A stretch of DNA of 64,000 nt from Eubacteriaceae bacterium Marseille-Q4139 (GCA_018223415.1 JAGTTQ010000001.1:428153-492152), one strand, 5' to 3'; numbered from the stretch's first letter, positions 1-9,200 are shown. Notes: generated from the sequence alone by a model not told the origin. Program-made: numbers and translations.

Positions 1-701
1 AATCTAATGAAATCCTTAGGTATCTCCTGCCAGCGTGCAGCTTTTCCCGTAAGTTCCATTTGTCTGCAAATTTCCTTTTCTTCAACTTGCAAGAGATTCT
101 TTGCAGCTTTAACATCAATCTTGTTTTCCTCCAAGAGACGAAGTACCGCTGCCTTATAAGGAATTGCAAAAATGTCCATTATCTTAAGCACCGTCTGCAC
201 TGAAATATCTTTATATGATAAATTGTACACATCCGTCTGCTCATCAAGCCGCTCCTTTGGAGCCAGTAAAAAGGCTGCAAAAGCATTGGCTTCCATATCC
301 TCAATCTCTTTTGCTTCTTCATCTATAATACCAGATTCCAAAATTGACCCAGATTGTAATAATGCGGAATCATGCCCCTCGAAATAGCAATAAATATGAT
401 ACAATTCATGTGCTGTTGCAAATATCTGCTTTGATAATGGCAACGCAGAATTAACCATAACAAACATTCTTCCTTTACGAATGAAAGTACATGCACACAA
501 ATCGGCATCTTCAATAGGATATCTCAGCATATCAAAGGGCATATCATGTCGTGCCACATAATTCTCCAACACGTTGAAGATATCATCCTGAATAATATTA
601 TTCTTATTATAGAGCGAATTAAAACTTGTTGCACATTCACTTATTTTTGTATATTTCTTTCTATCTTTAATATAAAGGCTATTATCCAAAACTCGGCACA
701 T
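1..701 (-). CDS. ImmA/IrrE-family metallopeptidase, C-terminus beyond left edge
   Basis: An open frame starts with ATG at 701 and runs unbroken off the left edge, giving about 233 visible residues. Near residue 100 it has the zinc-protease signature HELYH (read as ATAHELYHIYCY), followed by an acidic stretch and EDMEANAFAAFLLAP, the usual ImmA/IrrE pattern in which a downstream Glu completes the zinc site. The start lies 4 nt after the stop of the XRE gene, so the two are surely co-transcribed. In integrative elements, ImmA proteases cleave or inactivate the partner XRE repressor and so trigger excision or derepression; that role here is inferred from the pairing. The region is clearly more AT-rich than the rest of the window, consistent with horizontal transfer. 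Confidence 0.85.
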   Translation of the reverse strand, partial: MCRVLDNSLYIKDRKKYTKISECATSFNSLYNKNNIIQDDIFNVLENYVARHDMPFDMLRYPIEDADLCACTFIRKGRMFVMVNSALPLSKQIFATAHELYHIYCYFEGHDSALLQSGSILESGIIDEEAKEIEDMEANAFAAFLLAPKERLDEQTDVYNLSYKDISVQTVLKIMDIFAIPYKAAVLRLLEENKIDVKAAKNLLQVEEKEICRQMELTGKAARWQEIPKDFIR

Positions 702-705
702 AGTT

Positions 706-1083
706 CTAAGCCTCCCATGGTTTCATCATTTCCTCAGCATTTTCACGAGTACGTGCATAAAAACAAATAAGATTTGCAATCTCATCTGCAATTCCAAGTC
801 CATCCTTTGCTTCCTGAGATTCCACCTTTCCCATAAAAGCCTTTACCGCATTCGTTTCTACATCCACTGCTGGGGGGTTAACAAGATTTTCCATGGAAGT
901 ACCCAGAAACTCCGAAATTTTCTGCAGTTCAATTGCATTAATCATCCTTCCACCGGTAAGCATCTTGCTTATCACTTGCTTGGACACCCCGAGATAGTCT
1001 GCAAGATCAATCTGCTTTTTTCCGTTCTGTTTCATAATATTCATTATATTGTTGCTAATAATCTCGCTTGCCTTTACCATCAT
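706..1083 (-). CDS. XRE-family helix-turn-helix repressor (ImmR-like)
   Basis: 125 residues. An N-terminal Cro/C1-type HTH covers about residues 15-65 (KQIDLADYLGVSKQVISKML), followed by a short helical tail. GGAGG at about 1088-1092 lies 5 nt before ATG 1083 and 8 nt before ATG 1080, so one of these is the start; a further in-frame ATG at 1098 overlaps the ribosome site and is unlikely. A sigma-A promoter lies 50 nt upstream. It pairs with the downstream ImmA-type protease, as in ICEBs1-like elements. It probably represses its own and divergent promoters; two copies of ATAACATTGC 32 bp apart at 1228-1237 and 1260-1269 are candidate operators. Confidence 0.85.
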   Translation of the reverse strand: MMVKASEIISNNIMNIMKQNGKKQIDLADYLGVSKQVISKMLTGGRMINAIELQKISEFLGTSMENLVNPPAVDVETNAVKAFMGKVESQEAKDGLGIADEIANLICFYARTRENAEEMMKPWEA

Positions 1084-1130
1084 CGTTACCTCCAACATAA
1101 TTCAAAGCATCTTCTTTCTTCTACACTTTC

Positions 1131-1159
1131 ATTATATTCGTAGCATCAGAAAAAATCAA
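1131..1159 (-). promoter_or_regulatory. Sigma-A promoter of the XRE-ImmA pair
   Basis: On the minus strand, TTGATT (1159-1154) and a perfect TATAAT (1136-1131) are separated by exactly 17 nt. Transcription would start near 1124, about 40 nt before the XRE start codon. Confidence 0.75.
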
Positions 1160-1227
1160 CATTCTCTTAACTCTATTTCTTTATTTTGCCCTGTTTTGTC
1201 CCTATATTCACAACTCTTTTAGACTTA

Positions 1228-1269
1228 ATAACATTGCAACGGCACGGTGGAACTTTTCGATAACATTGC
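1228..1269. repeat. Two direct copies of ATAACATTGC, candidate operator
   Basis: The 10-mer occurs at 1228-1237 and 1260-1269, 32 bp apart (about three helix turns), between the XRE promoter and the divergent broken gene. The position suits repressor binding. No protein-DNA evidence exists here. Confidence 0.35.
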
Positions 1270-1386
1270 GAAAACTCTTTTTTACAATGATAGTATTACT
1301 ACCGTAAAATCTTACATGGTCTTATGTATCAATCTGTGCTATACTCTTTACAGGCATATCTGCCAATACACATGCTGGAGGCTGTC

Positions 1387-1615
1387 ATGAGTGAAGAGAA
1401 AAATGGTTCCTATAAGGGCTTAGCCGAAGCTCGTTGAAGAGCGAACAAAAAATATAATGATCGTTTCGTTGAAATCAAGGTTCATGTCCCCCCCAAAGAA
1501 GCGTACCATCATTAAAGACCACGCAGAAAAGATGGGTGAAAGTGCCACTGCCTTTATCAGTAGAGCAATCGCTGAAGCCATGAAACGCGATCAGGAATCA
1601 AATCCCGAAACGTAA
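1387..1615 (+). pseudogene. Broken ribbon-helix-helix (Arc-like) DNA-binding protein gene
   Basis: ATG 1387 follows GGAGG with 6 nt spacing. The frame reads MSEEKNGSYKGLAEAR, then meets TGA at 1435-1437, continues in the same frame (RANKKYNDRFVEIKVHVPP), and then must shift frame near the C-run at about 1487-1500 to continue as KRTIIKDHAEKMGESATAF and on to the stop at 1613-1615. Joined, these parts make a ~75-residue protein of the small RHH type (beta strand FVEIKVHVP, then two helices) that often accompanies mobile elements. One stop plus one frameshift argue for real inactivation rather than a single sequencing error. An intact terminator follows. Confidence 0.75.
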
Positions 1616-1617
1616 AA

Positions 1618-1668
1618 ATCCGGTGACGTATGGATACATTTCCACACATCACCGGATGATTTTTTCTC
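1618..1668 (+). terminator. Rho-independent terminator after the broken RHH gene
   Basis: A perfect 9-bp stem ATCCGGTGA (1618-1626) / TCACCGGAT (1649-1657) is followed by GATTTTTTCT. Confidence 0.8.
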
Positions 1669-1879
1669 TCATGAGTTATCTCCGTTGTGTAATTTTCTAT
1701 ATGAGTATATTTGCAACAAGGCTCCCCATCTGCATGTTTTTTCATTATTTTCTACACATTTCAAATGGTCTAAACTTGGTCTAAAACAGGACTCTGAAGC
1801 TTCATTTTCCAAGATAAATCAAGACTTTTTAGAGAGTTGCCAGTATGTTGCCATGATTGCAGAAAAAGCCATTTACAGG
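1669..1879. other. Non-coding stretch at the mobile-element boundary
   Basis: I see no convincing gene here on either strand. It contains a near tandem repeat TGGTCTAAAC / TGGTCTAAAAC around 1768-1789. AT-rich sequence ends here and GC-rich sequence begins near 1890, so an element end or deletion scar may lie in it. I could not identify an integrase remnant or a defined attachment site. Confidence 0.4.
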
Positions 1880-1945
1880 AAAAAATATGCTCCCTCCCAG
1901 GCCGCAGGCGTTTCTTATCCCGCCTGCATCCCCGGAAGGGAGCAT
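1880..1945 (-). terminator. Terminator of the amino-acid transporter / M20 operon
   Basis: On the minus strand an inverted repeat ATGCTCCCT (arms at 1937-1945 and 1887-1895) encloses GC-rich sequence and is followed by a run of T (six A on the plus strand, 1880-1885). It lies 24 nt past the stop of the M20 gene. Confidence 0.8.
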
Positions 1946-1968
1946 ATCATTTTCATGCAGAAACTTTT

Positions 1969-3432
1969 TTACATCTTCTCCCCCGGCACCACCGGCACGG
2001 CTCCCTCCGGAACCGGGCAGTAGTATCCGCCGTAGCGTTTCATCTTCGCGTCAAATTCGTCCTTAGCTGCCTTTATAAGCTCCGGCTTTTCCATCAGGTC
2101 AATGGCCGTGGCGGCGATGACCTTTCCGGCCAGAAGCATAGCCTTATGGGCGATGGACGTATGGCCGCAGGACACGTTCTGCCAGGAATGCCCCGGCGCC
2201 TTGGACGGGTACGTGGCCGTATTGATCTGCGCCGTCGGCACGCACCAGCTCACGTCGCCCACGTCGGTGGAACCCATGCGCGGCTTCTCGGAATAGAGAT
2301 ACGGCACGATAAAATCGTTGATGGGCTTCGTCCCGTGGCAGGACTTCTCATCCACATAGGCATAAATGTCAGGGTCTTCCTCCGTAGCTGCGCCCGGAAG
2401 GCTGTCGTCCTTCATCTCATAGGAATCATAAAGAGCCTGGGCAAACTTCACCTCGTCCTCGGTGTACTCCGGCACGCCGATTTCGCTGAAATTCTCATAA
2501 AGCAGGGATTCCAGCGCCTTGTTGGGCACGGAATTGGAGCAGCCGTCGATGAACTTCTTCTCCATGGTCGTATCCGTCATCATGGAAGCTGCCAGCGCAA
2601 TCCTATCGACCCGCTCCTGAAGAGCAATGGCGTCCTTTGCCCAAATGGAACGAACCATGTAAAGCACCTGCGCCCTCGGCTGAACCACGTTGGGAGAGGC
2701 TCCGCCGGCGTCGGTGATGGAATAGTGGATTCTCGCGCTGTCCGGCATGTGCTCGCGCAAAAACTGCACGGCCACATTCATAAGCTCCACGGCGTCCAGG
2801 GCGGAACGTCCCTTTTCCGGCGCTCCTGCCGCATGGGAAGCCACGCCTGTAAACTTATACTCCGTCTGGATGCAGGTGTTGCAGGTTCCCGACGTCACCT
2901 GGTTCACGTTGCCGGGATGCCAGGTTAAGCAGGCATCGCACTCGGCAAACACGCCGTCGCGGGCCATGAACGCCTTCGTCGCTGCGCCTTCCTCGCCGGG
3001 GCATCCGTAGAAAATCACGGTTCCGCTTCCCTCGCCCTTTTCTTCCAGATATTTCTTTAAGGCAAAGGCAGCCGCCATGGAACCGGCGCCAAGGAGATTA
3101 TGGCCGCAGCCGTGGCCGTTTCCGTCGGGGACAAGCTCCTTTCTCTCCGAAAGACCTGCCACCTGGGAAAGCCCTGTCAGAGCATCATACTCGGCCAGGA
3201 TGCCGATAACCGGCTTCCCGGAGCCGTAGGAGGCCTTTAAGGCCGTCTCAATATTGTCGAAAGGATGCTCAACCACAAAGCCCTCTTCCTCAAACACCTT
3301 TGCATACAAATCACCGGACTTGTACTCACGCAGAGAAAGCTCCGCATACTCCCAGATCTTGTCGGACACCTCCGTAATCAGGTCTGCCCGCTCATCAATA
3401 TAATCCAAAATCTTCTTTTTTCCGTCCGTCAC
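1969..3432 (-). CDS. M20-family amidohydrolase, AbgB-like (aminobenzoyl-glutamate hydrolase subunit B type)
   Basis: 487 residues, close to E. coli AbgB (about 480). It shows the M20D layout: metal-binding GHGCGHNLLGA near residue 105, PGEEG near 147, a dimerisation/lid domain (SHAAGAPEKGRSALDA) and a C-terminal metal ligand region (GHTSIAHKAM). The family hydrolyses amide bonds of N-acyl or p-aminobenzoyl amino acids in the cytoplasm. The start is GTG at 3430-3432, with AGGAGG about 8 nt upstream. It is the last gene of an operon with a polar amino-acid ABC transporter, 70 nt after the ATPase gene, so I infer that the imported solute is an N-acyl amino acid or dipeptide hydrolysed by this enzyme. 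The exact substrate cannot be read from sequence. Confidence 0.85.
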   Translation of the reverse strand: MTDGKKKILDYIDERADLITEVSDKIWEYAELSLREYKSGDLYAKVFEEEGFVVEHPFDNIETALKASYGSGKPVIGILAEYDALTGLSQVAGLSERKELVPDGNGHGCGHNLLGAGSMAAAFALKKYLEEKGEGSGTVIFYGCPGEEGAATKAFMARDGVFAECDACLTWHPGNVNQVTSGTCNTCIQTEYKFTGVASHAAGAPEKGRSALDAVELMNVAVQFLREHMPDSARIHYSITDAGGASPNVVQPRAQVLYMVRSIWAKDAIALQERVDRIALAASMMTDTTMEKKFIDGCSNSVPNKALESLLYENFSEIGVPEYTEDEVKFAQALYDSYEMKDDSLPGAATEEDPDIYAYVDEKSCHGTKPINDFIVPYLYSEKPRMGSTDVGDVSWCVPTAQINTATYPSKAPGHSWQNVSCGHTSIAHKAMLLAGKVIAATAIDLMEKPELIKAAKDEFDAKMKRYGGYYCPVPEGAVPVVPGEKM

Positions 3433-3502
3433 GCTGCTTTCCTCCTGTTTCCTGATATAATGCTGGGGCCAAAAGGATTTATGGCCTTCTGACCCTGGTA
3501 TC

Positions 3503-4249
3503 CTAATATAATACCTTGCTTAAAAATTCCTGTGTACGCGGGTTCTGGGGATGGTTGAACACCTCGTCCGGCGATCCCTTTTCCGCGATGATACCGCCGT
3601 CCATAAAGAAGACGCGGTCGGAAATCTCCTTTGCAAATCCCATCTCATGCGTCACGATGACTGTCGTAAGTCCTGTCTTCACCAGGTTTTTAATAACCTG
3701 GAGAACCTCGCCGACCATCTCCGGGTCAAGGGCCGATGTTGGCTCATCGAACAGCATCACATCCGGCTCCATGGCAAGGGCCCTTACAATGGCAAGACGC
3801 TGCTTCTGGCCGCCGGAAAGCTTTTTCGGATACTGATCCCATTTTTCCAGAAGTCCGACCCTGGAAAGGAGATCCTTTGCCATCTCGTCGGCCTCCTTCT
3901 GCTTCTTTTTCCCGAGAAGCACAGGCGCCAGCGTCACATTTTTCGAGACGGTCAGGTTATTGAACACGTTGAAATGCTGGAACACCATGCCCATCTTCTG
4001 ACGGTGCACGTTGATGTCCACGCTCTTATCTGTAATATCCACGCCCTCGAAATAAATATGGCCGGATGTGGGCACCTCCAGAAGGTTCAGACAGCGCAGG
4101 AAGGTACTTTTTCCGCCGCCGGACGGGCCGATGACCGAAACCACCTCTCCTTTGCTGATCTGCTCTGTCACCCCGCGGAGTACCTGGAGGCTTCCGAAGG
4201 ATTTATGTAAGTCCTCTACACGGATTAAAACATTATCGTTCACTTGCAC
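3503..4249 (-). CDS. Polar amino acid ABC transporter ATP-binding protein
   Basis: 248 residues, the usual length for GlnQ/HisP-type ATPases. Walker A GPSGGGKST at about 42-50, Q-loop QHFNVF, signature LSGGQKQR, Walker B VMLFDEPTSALD and switch THEM are all intact. The start is a GTG (4247-4249) with GAGGAGG 4 nt upstream; a second in-frame GTG two codons later is an alternative. It overlaps the 3' end of the permease gene by 17 nt, so translation is probably coupled. It energises uptake with the permease and the lipoprotein encoded upstream. Confidence 0.92.
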   Translation of the reverse strand: MQVNDNVLIRVEDLHKSFGSLQVLRGVTEQISKGEVVSVIGPSGGGKSTFLRCLNLLEVPTSGHIYFEGVDITDKSVDINVHRQKMGMVFQHFNVFNNLTVSKNVTLAPVLLGKKKQKEADEMAKDLLSRVGLLEKWDQYPKKLSGGQKQRLAIVRALAMEPDVMLFDEPTSALDPEMVGEVLQVIKNLVKTGLTTVIVTHEMGFAKEISDRVFFMDGGIIAEKGSPDEVFNHPQNPRTQEFLSKVLY

Positions 4250-4922
4250 TCAACCTCCTCTCAAGCAGGGCAATTAACTTCGATAAAATAAAGGTCAGAA
4301 GGAAATAGATAATACCGATGATCGTAAGGGGTTCCAGAACGCGGAACGTAATGCCCTGGATCGTCTTAAACTGGGTCATCAGCTCGCCGATGAAGAAGGT
4401 GGATGCCAGGGAGGTCTCCTTGACGATGGCCACGAACTCATTGCAGAGCGCCGGCAGGATGTTCTTGACTGCCTGGGGAAGGACGATGTTTAACATAGTC
4501 TGGCGGCTGTTAAGTCCCAGGGAGCGGGCCGCCTCGGTCTGGCCGATGTCTACGGCCTGGATTCCGGCGCGCACGATCTCACAGACGTATGCCGTGGAGT
4601 TGACGCAGCAGGCAACCATGACGCAGGTGAACTCGCTGAGGTTCAAAAACGGCAGCCACTGGGGCAGCATAAAATAGAAGAAATACAACTGGAGCAGGAT
4701 CGGTGTACCGCGGATGATCTCCACGTATGCCGTTGCAATGGCGCGGAAGGGCTTAACCTTTCCAATCCCCCAGTTGCTGCGCCGCAGCAGGGCCATCAGG
4801 GAACCTGAAATGGTACTGATGAATACGGTCACAAGACCCATGTAGACGGTCATCCCAAGACCTTCCAGGAACAGGGACCAGTACCGTTCCCAGACCTGAA
4901 GCATGATGCTGAAAAATTCCAT
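4233..4922 (-). CDS. Polar amino acid ABC transporter permease (HisM/GlnP type)
   Basis: 229 residues from MEFFSIMLQ. An in-frame extension to 5018 exists but is Ala/Arg/Lys-rich and unlike family N-termini; AGGAG lies 11 nt before ATG 4922. It has about five membrane segments and the EAA loop (EAARSLGLNSRQTMLNIVLPQA) that docks the ATPase; IIRGTPILLQLYFFYF is the typical signature of amino-acid-type permeases. Probably works as a homodimer. A hairpin separates it from the binding-protein gene, a common way to keep binding-protein mRNA more abundant. Confidence 0.9.
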   Translation of the reverse strand: MEFFSIMLQVWERYWSLFLEGLGMTVYMGLVTVFISTISGSLMALLRRSNWGIGKVKPFRAIATAYVEIIRGTPILLQLYFFYFMLPQWLPFLNLSEFTCVMVACCVNSTAYVCEIVRAGIQAVDIGQTEAARSLGLNSRQTMLNIVLPQAVKNILPALCNEFVAIVKETSLASTFFIGELMTQFKTIQGITFRVLEPLTIIGIIYFLLTFILSKLIALLERRLSASER

Positions 4923-5022
4923 GCGCTTTAAAGCTCCTCTCTTCGTTTTTCCCCGCGCCGCGGGCGGGACACATAGCTGCAAGCATAGAGCCGCTTGCAG
5001 GGCTTTTGCAGCAGACAACGGC

Positions 5023-5045
5023 CTTCCCGGCGATGAACCGGGAAG
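5023..5045 (-). other. Intercistronic hairpin between binding-protein and permease genes
   Basis: A perfect 8-bp stem CTTCCCGG / CCGGGAAG with a 7-nt loop and no T run. By analogy with other ABC operons it may protect the upstream binding-protein mRNA from 3' decay; this is inference. Confidence 0.45.
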
Positions 5046-5087
5046 ACCGGATTGGGGGCCTGAAAAGGTTCCTGTCTGTCTGATTGA

Positions 5088-6089
5088 TTAGTGTGTTTCG
5101 ATTCCGAGGCTGTTGGCAAGCTCCATCGCGTCTGCCTTCCATACTTCGTACAGCCCGTTCTCATTTACTTCGTCAATAACTTCATTGACTGCGGCAAGAA
5201 GTTCTTCATTGCCTTTCTTAACAGCAACCACGTTTCCGTCGCTCTCATACTCAAACATGAAATCTGCCATGGCAACTTCCGGATAAGACTGGGAAAGGGA
5301 AATTCCGTTCTCGCCGGAAACGGCAAGGGCGTCAATCTTTCCTGTCGTCAGCATCAGGACGCCGTCGGTAACAGCAAGCACCGGCTGAAGATCTACGTCG
5401 GACGGAAGCTGTGCCGTGCAGAGCTGCATCTGAAGGGAAGCATTCTGAGCAGCTACCTTCTTGCCGGAGAAAGCTTCTGCCGTGTTGTAGTCAGATGTCT
5501 GATCCTTCAGAACGAGAAGGCCCTGGCCGGCCTTGGAAGCCTGGTTGTACGGAGTGGAAAGGCCTGCTGCCTCCGCACGCTCCTCGGTGTAGGCAAATCC
5601 GGAAATACCCATGTTGATGGTATCGGAGGAAAGGCCCTGGATGATGGCGCCGAACTCCATCGGCTTAATCTCTAACTCAACGCCAAGTCTCTCGGCAATA
5701 TATTTTGCAAGCTCGATATCTGCGCCGACGTATTCGGTGGTACCGGAGCTTACGTCCTTGAACTCCCAGGGAGCGAAATCAGGAGCCGTTCCAAGGGAAA
5801 TCTTTCCGGAATTGATAATTTTTGCAAGCTCTCCGTCCGGAGACATATTCTTTACGGCCTCTAAGGTGTCGCCGTCTGCCTCAGCCGCTGCGGCCTCGGT
5901 CTCTGCCGCCGTCTCGGACTCCGCTTCTGTTTCTTCCGTCTCAGCCGCCGTCGTTGTCTCAGCGGCGGTTGTTGTTTCTGCTGCCGTTGTGGCGGCTGCC
6001 GTCGTTTCTGTATTCTGGCTTCCGCAGCCTGCCAGCGCCGCGATGGAAATGGCTGCTGCTAATGTCGCAAATAAAAATTTCTTTTTCAT
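5088..6089 (-). CDS. Amino-acid ABC transporter substrate-binding lipoprotein (family 3)
   Basis: 333 residues from MKKKFLFATL, with GGAGAGAGG just upstream; the longer in-frame reading to 6206 lacks a ribosome site. Lipoprotein signal with lipobox ALAGC, lipidated Cys at residue 22. Residues about 25-75 are a low-complexity Thr/Ala/Glu linker that tethers the domain to the membrane. The rest is a bacterial extracellular solute-binding protein family 3 fold (ISLGTAPDFAPWEF, then GADIELAKYIAERLGVELEIKPMEF), as in binding proteins for polar amino acids. First gene of the transporter / M20 operon. The ligand is unknown; the promoter's ARG-box-like palindrome hints at arginine-family amino acids, but weakly. 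Confidence 0.9.
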   Translation of the reverse strand: MKKKFLFATLAAAISIAALAGCGSQNTETTAAATTAAETTTAAETTTAAETEETEAESETAAETEAAAAEADGDTLEAVKNMSPDGELAKIINSGKISLGTAPDFAPWEFKDVSSGTTEYVGADIELAKYIAERLGVELEIKPMEFGAIIQGLSSDTINMGISGFAYTEERAEAAGLSTPYNQASKAGQGLLVLKDQTSDYNTAEAFSGKKVAAQNASLQMQLCTAQLPSDVDLQPVLAVTDGVLMLTTGKIDALAVSGENGISLSQSYPEVAMADFMFEYESDGNVVAVKKGNEELLAAVNEVIDEVNENGLYEVWKADAMELANSLGIETH

Positions 6090-6159
6090 AATCCTCTCTC
6101 CTCTTTTTGCTTTCAGTTTCCTCGGGCTGCCGGCCATTTTTGCCGGCCGCCTTTGTTGA

Positions 6160-6193
6160 TATGCATTATAATGCATAAATATTCTTTTGTAAA
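6160..6193 (-). promoter_or_regulatory. Promoter with the -10 box inside a perfect 18-bp palindrome
   Basis: On the minus strand TTTACA (6193-6188), 17 nt, TATAAT (6170-6165). The -10 box forms the centre of the perfect palindrome TATGCATTATAATGCATA (6160-6177). Further TATGCAT half-sites lie upstream at 6211-6217 and 6234-6240. A repressor bound here would block RNA polymerase. The layout resembles ArgR-type boxes (TNTGNAT-AT-rich-ATNCANA), but the regulator is not known. Confidence 0.7.
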
Positions 6194-6223
6194 GAGTTTT
6201 TTTCACTTTTTATGCATTTTTTA

Positions 6224-6254
6224 AGGGCATGTCATGCATACACAGACATGCCCT
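6224..6254 (-). other. Hairpin just after carB
   Basis: A perfect 10-bp stem AGGGCATGTC / GACATGCCCT lies 7 nt past the carB stop. On the minus strand it is followed by TTAAAAAA rather than a T run, so it is a poor intrinsic terminator and may instead define the carAB mRNA 3' end by processing. Confidence 0.45.
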
Positions 6255-6261
6255 CGCATTT

Positions 6262-9200
6262 TTAAATCTCTGCAATGTTGATTAAGGTCAGCTCTTTCGC
6301 CCTGTTTTCCATGCTGGTGACGAGGGCTCTGGCCGTATCAACGGCTGTCAGAACCGTGACGCCGGTCTCGATGGCGTTCCGGCGGATGACGAAGCCGTCG
6401 CGGCTGCGCTCGGCGCCCTGAGCCGGGATGTCGATGACAAGGTCGATCTCATGGCCAAGGATCAGATCCAGGATATTGGGGGAATCCTGCTCGATCTTCG
6501 GTACCTGGATGGCCTTGACGCCATGGCTGTTCAGAAACTTTGCCGTTCCGGCCGTGGAGAAGATCTTGTAGCCAAGGGCGGCAAACCGCTCGGCAATCTC
6601 TGTCATCTCCGGTTTGTCGGAATCGCGCACCGTGATAATCATGTTCTTATATTTCGGAAGCTTGATTCCGGCGCCCTGGAAGGCCTTATAAAGCGCCTCG
6701 TTGAAGCTCTTTGCAATGCCGAGGCACTCGCCGGTGGACTTCATCTCCGGCCCGAGGCTGATATCGGCGCCGCGGATCTTCTCGAAGGAGAAGACAGGCA
6801 TCTTGATGGCAAAGTAATCGGCTTCCTTCTGGAGTCCCGGCGTATAGCCAAGCTCTTTGATCGTATGGCCGCAGATGATCCTGGTCGCAAAGGGCACAAT
6901 CGGGATGCCCGTCACCTTGCTAATGTACGGCACGGTTCTCGAGGAGCGCGGGTTCACCTCGATGATGTAGACGTTATCGCCGTCCACGATGAACTGGATG
7001 TTGATCATGCCCTTTACGTGCAGGGCGCGGGCCAGCTTTTCGGTGTAGTCGACGATGGTCTTTTTGTTGCCCTCGGTGATGCTCTGGGCCGGGTACACGG
7101 AGATGCTGTCGCCGGAATGGATACCGGTGCGCTCGATGTGCTCCATGATGCCGGGGATTAAAATGTCGGTGCCGTCACAGATGGCGTCTACCTCGATTTC
7201 CTTGCCCATGATGTATTTGTCAACCAGGATCGGGTGTTCCTGGGCGATCTGGTTGATGATGCCGATGAACTCGTCGATGTCCTGGTCGTTGATGGCGATC
7301 TGCATGCCCTGGCCGCCCAGCACGTAGGACGGGCGCACGAGCACCGGGTAGCCAAGCTCGTTGGCTGCGCGCTTTGCCTCTTCGGCCGTGAACACGGTCT
7401 GTCCCTTCGGTCTCGGGATGCCGCACTGCTCCAAGATCTTGTCGAACAGCTCCCTGTCCTCGGCCGCATCCACGTCCTCGGCCGCGGTTCCTAAAATCGG
7501 GACGCCCATTTTCATAAGAGCTTCCGTCAGCTTGATGGCCGTCTGGCCGCCGAACTGGACGACAGCACCGTCAGGCTGTTCCAGATCCACGATGCTCTCC
7601 ACGTCCTCCGGCGTCAGCGGCTCAAAATACAGCTTGTCTGCAATGTCGAAATCGGTGCTGACCGTCTCCGGGTTGTTGTTGATGATGATCGTCTCATATC
7701 CCTCTTTGGAAAATGCCCAGGTGCTGTGAACCGAACAGAAGTCGAACTCGATACCCTGTCCGATGCGGATGGGGCCGGAGCCGAGGACGAGCACCTTCTT
7801 TTTCGTCTTTGTGCCGTCGGCCTCGTTCTCGCTTCCGAAGCAGGAGTAGTAATACGGCGTCTCGGCGGCAAACTCGGCGGCGCAGGTATCTACCATCTTG
7901 AAGGCGGCGCGGATGCCGTTTTCATGGCGCATGCTCTTTACGTCAGCCTGGGAAAGGCCTGTGAGCCGCGCAATGACCGTATCCGGAAACTCGACGCGCT
8001 TTGCTTCCTTTAAAAGCTCCGGCGTCATGTCTTTTCCGGCTTCCTTAAGGGCCGCTTCCATCTCCACCAGGATCGCCAGCTTGTCAATAAACCAGATGTC
8101 AATCTTTGTGGCGCTGTGAATCAGCTCGTAGGAGAAGCCGCGGCGCAGGGCCTCTGCGATGACCCAGATCCGCCTGTCGTCCACTTTTCTTAACTCTTCC
8201 ATCAGGGCGATGTCGGTAAGTTCGCTGTAATCATAGGAAAGAAGGCAGTCCACGTGCTGTTCCAGGGAGCGGATGGCCTTCATGAGGGCGCCCTCGAAAT
8301 TGGTGCAGATACTCATGACCTCGCCGGTGGCCTTCATCTGGGTTCCTAACGTCCTCTTGGCGCTGATGAACTTGTCGAACGGGAGACGCGGCATCTTTAC
8401 AACCACATAGTCGAGCATCGGCTCGAAGCTTGCGTAGGTCTTCTTCGTGACAGCGTTTTTGATCTCATCCAGGGTATAGCCCAGGGCGATCTTTGCGGCC
8501 ACCTTGGCTATCGGATAGCCGGTGGCTTTGGACGCCAGGGCCGAAGAACGGCTCACACGCGGGTTTACCTCGATGACGCAGTATTCAAAGCTGTTGGGGT
8601 TTAAGGCATACTGCACGTTGCAGCCGCCGGTGATCCCAAGCTCGGTGATAATCTTTAAAGCGGAGGTACGGAGCATCTGGTACTCCTTGTCCCCCAGGGT
8701 CTGAGACGGCGCCACGACAATGGAGTCGCCTGTATGGACGCCGACCGGGTCGATGTTTTCCATGTTGCAGACCGTAATCACGTTGCCTGCGCCGTCGCGC
8801 ATAACCTCGTACTCGATCTCCTTCCAGCCGGAAATGCACCGCTCCACAAGCACCTGGCCGACGCGGGAAAGCCTTAAACCGTTTTCCAGGATTTCGGCGC
8901 ACTGTTCGGGATTTTCTGCGATGCCGCCGCCGGAGCCGCCCAGGGTATAGGCCGGACGCAACACGACGGGATAGCCGATTCTTGCAGCCACCTCGAGGCC
9001 TGCATTCACGTCCTCGACGATCTCGGACGGTGCTACCGGCTCGCCGATTTTTTCCATGGTCTCCTTAAACATCTCACGGTCCTCGGCCTTTTTAATGGTA
9101 AGGGCCGTGGTTCCGATGAGGCGGACGTTGTGCTCCCTTAAGAAGCCGGCCTCCTCAAGCTCCATGGCAAGGTTTAAGCCAGCCTGGCCGCCGAGAGTCG

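Noticed and set aside
1768..1789. Near tandem TGGTCTAAAC repeat as a phage/ICE attachment site
   Set aside because: No integrase, no second copy at another element end in the window; cannot be supported.
1837..2928. 363-residue open frame on the plus strand
   Set aside because: It lies antisense to the well-supported M20 hydrolase gene; its Arg/His-rich composition is typical of a shadow frame in GC-rich DNA.
6224..6254. carB intrinsic terminator
   Set aside because: Good stem, but followed by TTAAAAAA on the transcribed strand; kept only as a hairpin.
6451..7161. 236-residue plus-strand open frame inside carB
   Set aside because: Shadow of carB, which is certain.
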